Source of the DNA: JACPAP01 sp035287045
GTDB lineage: Bacteria > Gemmatimonadota > Gemmatimonadetes > Gemmatimonadales > GWC2-71-9
Length of the DNA: 8,945 nucleotides
Assembly (NCBI GenBank): GCA_035287045.1
Contig: DATECF010000257.1
Span: forward strand, 1 to 8,945
Reading direction: 5' to 3'
The notes under the pieces are model-generated. The model ran no database searches. It saw only the letters and a program-made list of their open reading frames with translations, and was not told where the DNA came from. Positions within the stretch are counted from its first letter, which is position 1. Every line of letters starts with the position of its first letter. The position numbers were made by a program, and so were the translations under genes. Below are positions 7,101 through 8,945 of the stretch, in pieces.

Positions 7101-7233
7101 GCCGCTGCTCGATTTGGTGTTCATGGAGGGCACCGTCACCTGGGTGGACGACCAGGCGACGCTCGACCGCCTGCTCCCGCCCGGGAGTGAGCTCAAGCGG
7201 CGCCTTGCCCGAGCCATCAAGGATGCCTTGTGA
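4186..7233 (+). CDS. Exported phospholipase-D-superfamily protein with N-terminal barrel-like region
   Basis: A 1015-residue protein when started at the ATG at 4186. This gives a signal peptide (basic n-region to Arg11, hydrophobic 16-30, AGA before Gln37). No clear ribosome-binding site is visible, and a TTG at 4093 is an unlikely alternative. Residues about 38-195 are rich in Gly and alternating hydrophobics (e.g. YFSMGVGADYN, HTFTIGWSIPL), resembling seven or eight outer-membrane beta-strands. Residues about 200-310 are mainly helical with a KKKK patch. The PLD part spans roughly 330-1015. HKD motif 1 is complete: HRKLAFHD, with His598, Lys600 and Asp605, followed by a cardiolipin-synthase-like GMGVGQQYLGPAWDD. 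NSTFYASLLVGACLRGATV also fits the fold. HKD motif 2 has His870 and Lys872 but Ala877 where Asp is expected; a GSQNQDYRG block (946-954) follows 76 residues later, much further than usual. The likely activity is phosphodiester hydrolysis or phosphatidyl transfer via a His nucleophile. Substrate unknown. It overlaps the next gene by four bases. Confidence 0.8.
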   Translation: MPGECKQPPHRLPPPALVWCAAAAAFLLGATPHAGAQWVRSPEAGGRIASLGQPLRWRWQGGAGGGALLDGPSNQLLVRAFVGTSHDLLSPIAGLAAIGFEAYGGARGGEVDGGARVLFRVPYFSMGVGADYNLRDRGLDLLVTAHSPIRRGGLLLPGGQLRADWYPLRGHTFTIGWSIPLGEPLAGRGQPIKEYVLVGADFQPAVPYRVSEPQLDAQLDSLRASAEWIRKLVVPFLDHDGRNRGIAVARTRRYVRELQAHLAAWSVDQEVRHFHATLERAFSLAAGDTAAGRELARGARRILLDEVILPYNGLLGRKKKKDTLDELATVARGRFSRLVFAPGVTSASRTEPVLFVFQRLTATLDDVRGRAAKEWNDARLVWIPLQYALLPEDHDEPGELDALLERVTRLRFTDQNRIQYVANLQFHWEVLRTIRETQDYHVLWIHDFPAVTPGGSLDWASFTQVVDGYLTTLAERIESYDRTGALPTYFVFLDQHYYEQRKSRLLMDVLEDPLRADVRLPPGAAADPERLRLAQQRLRQAVNGSRVLQAEARQYGAAWLRNRIKVHVNITNRPDPSFWSGGLVGSLFAYPDQLMRDHRKLAFHDVTEADPASGRAVLTGMGVGQQYLGPAWDDRSLLIQGPLLLELKRAARDLLLSQGIAEQDLPLPFRGDQRPAGNSNRAGVPDTAERFNARALTLVNGTGYLPKPINVGKALFYSLLGSGAVFKIPDSLWNSTFYASLLVGACLRGATVSIIAPALANAPSSGFPQMERAHELFTRMLIVRRVLGDPIGAAGGQLRTGLYALEVDRHGFASRAETWSRRVEANPVLHALIPSSGRLLPVVAEAGAAARGSEAPGTGQAASTTPPKLHQKVQFWATKEFWDAIATSPEWPMFMSTYLRYREATYSIEAEYADARGFTADLERLAERIFAPVRGTARAAGYAIVGSQNQDYRGMFMDGEIGVLFSGPESLVPLLDLVFMEGTVTWVDDQATLDRLLPPGSELKRRLARAIKDAL
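4196..4201 (-). promoter_or_regulatory. Possible -10 element of the EEP gene
   Basis: On the - strand this reads TACATT, a fair match to TATAAT, 33 bases before the ATG at 4163. It would give a leader of about 25 bases for that start and none for the ATG at 4187, so it mildly favours 4163. No matching -35 is visible upstream. Confidence 0.25.
7219..7223 (+). promoter_or_regulatory. Shine-Dalgarno site of the small barrel gene
   Basis: AAGGA lies six bases before the GTG at 7230, inside the last codons of the PLD gene. It supports the GTG start and translational coupling of the two genes. Confidence 0.6.
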
Positions 7234-7802
7234 GCGGACGCTGTTGGAAGGCGCCGCTGCTGGTACTGCTGGTGTGCCTCCCCAGAACGGCACATGCGCA
7301 GCTGGGAGAAGTGCACCTGGGACCGGTCGTGAGCTACGGTGGAGCCGCCCCCTATGGCCTCGGCGCCGGCCTCGCTCTCGGCGTCGCGGCCGGCCGGCTC
7401 GCCTACGTCGGGCTCCGGTGGACCTATCAAACGGGGAAGACGCAGCCGGCGAGTCCGCCGTCCGCGACCGTCGACGTCCGAAGTCGGGTGCAACTATTCA
7501 CCGCCGATCTCGGGATCCTAATCCCCGTCGGCGATCTGGAGGTCGTGCCGGGAGGGGCGCTGGGCGTGGCGTGGTTTGCACAGCGCGCGGGCGGGCCGAC
7601 AGCGGGCAGCCAGCATGCAACCGAGCTCGTCGGGGGCCCGAGCTTGTCGGTACAGGTGCACCTGGCCGGACTGGTCGTTATCCCTGAGGTGCAGTACCAG
7701 TGGGCGGGCAATCCGGACCTGCCGTCGCCGGTGGCCCACCGGGGACCGGTGGCGTCATTGCGCGTCGTGATACCGTTCGAAGTCGATAGGATCCGCTACT
7801 GA
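7230..7802 (+). CDS. Small outer-membrane beta-barrel protein, function unknown
   Basis: A 190-residue protein starting at GTG, with a clean signal peptide (Arg4 and Lys7, hydrophobic 10-17, AHA at 21-23 before Gln24). The mature part consists of Gly-rich alternating strands, such as EVHLGPVVSYGG, GLGAGLALGVAAG, LFTADLGILIPVG and ASLRVVIPFEV. It ends in an aromatic residue (Tyr190), as outer-membrane barrels commonly do. Length and pattern fit an eight-stranded barrel. No enzyme motif is present. The GTG overlaps the stop of the PLD gene (GTGA, 7230-7233) and has its own AAGGA site, so the two proteins are probably made together and may be partners or share localisation. I cannot assign a named family beyond general OMP barrel. 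The stop is 16 bases from the end of the convergent rnz gene. Confidence 0.75.
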   Translation: MSGRCWKAPLLVLLVCLPRTAHAQLGEVHLGPVVSYGGAAPYGLGAGLALGVAAGRLAYVGLRWTYQTGKTQPASPPSATVDVRSRVQLFTADLGILIPVGDLEVVPGGALGVAWFAQRAGGPTAGSQHATELVGGPSLSVQVHLAGLVVIPEVQYQWAGNPDLPSPVAHRGPVASLRVVIPFEVDRIRY

Positions 7803-7819
7803 AGCGGGCCCCGCCTGCT
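7803..7819. terminator. Short hairpin between convergent genes
   Basis: AGCGGG (7803-7808) can pair with CCTGCT (7814-7819), including one G-U pair, around a CCCCG loop. It fills the whole gap between the barrel gene and rnz. It is a plausible shared terminator, but the stem is short, lacks a T-run and could be chance in GC-rich DNA. Confidence 0.3.
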
Positions 7820-8751
7820 CAGTCGCTGAACGGAACCTCGATCGTCATCCCATCGCGCGCCACCACCGTTTCCGGGAAGACCGCCCGCGCCTGCTGCAGC
7901 AGGACGTCCGCATCCGCCGAGTAGCGGGCGCTGAGGTGATGCAACACCAGCTTCCGCACCCGCGCCGCCAGCGCCACCTGGGCGGCCTCGGTGGCCGTCG
8001 AATGCTCGGTCTCCTTGGCGCGGTCCTTCTCCTCGTCTCCGAACGTGGCTTCGTGAATCAGGAGATCGGCGCCCTCGGACGCCTGGACTACGCTTTCGCA
8101 CGGCCGCGTGTCACCCGAATACACCACCTTCCGCCCGGACCGGGGCGGACCCACCAACTCCTCCGGCTTTACGATCCGCCGATCCGCCGATCCGCCCGGC
8201 CCCGGCACCTCGACCGACTCTCCCTTGTGGATCCGCCCCCACAGCGGCCCTTCGGGGATGCCCATCGCTCGCGCCTTGTCCGGATCGAACCGGCCCAGCC
8301 GCCGGTGCTCCACCAGCGCGTACCCCACGGATGCCCGGCCGTGCTCGGTGTCGAACGCCAGCACCTGGTATCCCTTGCGCTCCACCGCGTCGCCGGGCTT
8401 GAGCTCCTCCACGTCCACCTCGAACGGCGCGCGTTCTACACCCAGCGTGAGCGCCGCCCCCAGGATCCGTTTGGCGCCCTTGGGCCCGTAGAGCCGCATG
8501 GGCTCGGTCCGGCCCTGGAGCCCCAGCGTCCGCACCAGCCCCACGACGCCCAGGAAATGATCGGCGTGGAAATGGGTGACGAAGATGTCCGAGAGCGTGA
8601 ACGAGACCCCGTAGCGCATCATCTGGCGCTGAGTCCCCTCGCCGCACTCGAACAGCAGCGTCTCCCCCTCACGCACGATGGCGGTGGCGGAAACGTTGCG
8701 CTCGACCGTGGGCCGGGCGGCGGAGGTGCCGAGGAACGTGACGCTCAGCAT
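7819..8751 (-). CDS. rnz: Ribonuclease Z (tRNA 3'-end processing)
   Basis: A 310-residue zinc-dependent metallo-beta-lactamase-fold endonuclease that cuts the 3' trailer from tRNA precursors in the cytoplasm. The length is normal for the bacterial single-domain form. The signature residues are all present: LGTSAARP near the start (7-14), FECGEGTQRQ (34-43), the zinc motif THFHADH with His60, His62, Asp64 and His65, then His137 (DTEHGRASVGY), Asp214 (YSGDTRP), HEATF (233-237), the His-motif EHSTATEAA with His250, and His271/His272 before LSARY. The flexible substrate-gripping arm is recognisable in GIPEGPLWGRIHKGE (164-178). The region after it is longer than usual and contains a three-copy 8-bp DNA repeat. 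The ATG at 8751 leads directly into the conserved first strand (MLSVTFLGT), so the start is firm although no clear ribosome-binding site precedes it. It is the only cytoplasmic housekeeping protein in the window. Confidence 0.97.
   Translation of the reverse strand: MLSVTFLGTSAARPTVERNVSATAIVREGETLLFECGEGTQRQMMRYGVSFTLSDIFVTHFHADHFLGVVGLVRTLGLQGRTEPMRLYGPKGAKRILGAALTLGVERAPFEVDVEELKPGDAVERKGYQVLAFDTEHGRASVGYALVEHRRLGRFDPDKARAMGIPEGPLWGRIHKGESVEVPGPGGSADRRIVKPEELVGPPRSGRKVVYSGDTRPCESVVQASEGADLLIHEATFGDEEKDRAKETEHSTATEAAQVALAARVRKLVLHHLSARYSADADVLLQQARAVFPETVVARDGMTIEVPFSD
8173..8196. repeat. 8-bp tandem repeat, three copies, inside rnz
   Basis: GATCCGCC occurs three times in succession (8173-8180, 8181-8188, 8189-8196). 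It encodes residues 186-193 of RNase Z (GGSADRRI) in the loop after the flexible arm. Because the unit is not a multiple of three, gain or loss of one copy would shift the frame. Confidence 0.9.
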
Positions 8752-8804
8752 GGGACGGAATTAACTACGCGTGACGGGAAAGGGGAAACAGAGGAAAGGG
8801 AACG

Positions 8805-8824
8805 CTAGGGAAGCTCTGCACAAG
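8805..8824. mobile_element. Possible terminal inverted repeat of an insertion sequence, cut by the window edge
   Basis: CTAG (8805-8808) is followed by GGAAGCTCTGCACAAG (8809-8824). From memory this resembles the ends of some IS5- or IS1182-type elements, and CTAG is the sort of 4-bp palindromic target some of these use. Base composition changes here from purine-rich to GC-rich. The matching right end and a transposase would lie beyond position 8945, so this cannot be confirmed within the window. Confidence 0.25.
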
Positions 8825-8859
8825 TCCTGTGGCGCGCTGGAAGCGCCCCCTAGACAGGA
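8825..8859. repeat. Two-part inverted repeat (hairpin)
   Basis: TCCTGT (8825-8830) pairs with ACAGGA (8854-8859), and directly inside it GGCGC (8831-8835) pairs with GCGCC (8843-8847), leaving a 7-base loop and a 6-base bulge on the 3' side. The total is 11 base pairs. Confidence 0.45.
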
Positions 8860-8871
8860 GTGGCAGGGGGC
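8845..8871. repeat. Competing inverted repeat
   Basis: GCCCCCT (8845-8851) is the perfect reverse complement of AGGGGGC (8865-8871), with a 13-base loop. It shares bases with the hairpin at 8825-8859, so the two folds exclude each other. Confidence 0.45.
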
Positions 8872-8919
8872 CGTGTGGGCGCGGTGGGGTTCCAGAGGAC
8901 GCGTTGGTGCGGGCGTGGT

Positions 8920-8940
8920 CACGGCGCGCAGGGCGCCGTG
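8920..8940. repeat. Strong 8-bp palindrome near the window end
   Basis: CACGGCGC (8920-8927) and GCGCCGTG (8933-8940) are perfect reverse complements around a 5-base loop, GCAGG, with two possible flanking G-U pairs. It could be a terminator of something beyond the edge or part of a structured RNA or mobile element. The following bases, GTTAT, are cut off by the window. Confidence 0.5.
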
Positions 8941-8945
8941 GTTAT

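Larger units (their letters stand above)
8752..8945. other. Non-coding tail of the window upstream of rnz
   Basis: I find no convincing gene here. From 8771 to about 8814 the + strand is purine-rich (GGGAAAGGGGAAAC and similar). After 8815 the sequence becomes GC-rich with several inverted repeats, listed separately. A 39-codon + frame from GTG at 8829 stays open to the window edge, but it lacks a ribosome-binding site and its Arg/Gly-rich product looks like chance translation. The rnz promoter should lie here; GTAGTTAATT on the - strand, just before the start codon, is the only AT-rich candidate and would imply a very short leader. Confidence 0.5.

Noticed and set aside
6449..7687. 412-codon open frame on the + strand
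   Set aside because: It overlaps the end of the PLD gene and most of the barrel gene in another frame, with an Arg/Ser/Pro-rich translation typical of a shadow frame.
7936..8808. 290-codon open frame on the + strand
   Set aside because: It is antisense to rnz, and its His/Arg/Pro-rich product mirrors the coding bias of rnz.
8829..8945. Partial + strand reading frame open to the window edge
   Set aside because: There is no ribosome-binding site or motif, and the frame runs through strong hairpins; too weak to annotate.
8815..8945. Candidate RNase P, SRP or tmRNA gene in the structured tail
   Set aside because: None of the conserved core sequences I would expect for these RNAs is visible on either strand.

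Overview
This is a GC-rich, gene-dense stretch of chromosome, probably from a Gram-negative environmental bacterium of the Gemmatimonadota or a close relative. That placement is an inference. It rests on the many secreted or outer-membrane proteins with '...A|Q' signal-peptide ends, a small cupredoxin lipoprotein with a 'CSDSTAP'-type start, and the Omp85-type fusion protein. There is no rRNA or other marker gene in the window to confirm it.

Layout. A 117-residue cupredoxin lipoprotein lies on the + strand (59-412). It converges on a large - strand gene (481-3123) across a perfect 9-bp palindrome. The large gene encodes an Omp85/D15-type outer-membrane barrel with a long N-terminal part that looks like a diverged HipA/Fam20-like kinase fold. 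Upstream of it on the same strand is a lipoprotein of the endonuclease/exonuclease/phosphatase (EEP) family (3279-4163). The EEP gene is divergent from a + strand pair: a signal-peptide-bearing phospholipase-D-superfamily protein (4186-7233) and a small outer-membrane beta-barrel protein (7230-7802), joined by a GTGA stop/start overlap. The last gene is RNase Z (rnz, 7819-8751, - strand), convergent with the barrel gene. The final 194 bases (8752-8945) hold no convincing gene. They contain a purine-rich tract, two competing hairpins, a strong 8-bp palindrome, and a sequence that may be the end of an insertion element cut by the window edge.

How the genes may work together. Apart from rnz, every gene product appears to be exported. 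Two belong to phosphodiester-cleaving superfamilies (EEP and PLD), and two or three carry outer-membrane barrels. A cell-envelope locus acting on phospholipids, nucleic acid or another phosphodiester at the surface is a reasonable hypothesis but is not proven. The least-described elements are the PLD protein (predicted N-terminal barrel, one complete and one degenerate HKD motif) and the kinase-like/Omp85 fusion. An 18-base box, TTGACAA-NN-CGTCTTTCC, occurs upstream of both the cupredoxin gene and the Omp85 fusion gene and may be a shared promoter element. No tRNA, rRNA, CRISPR array or complete mobile element is visible.
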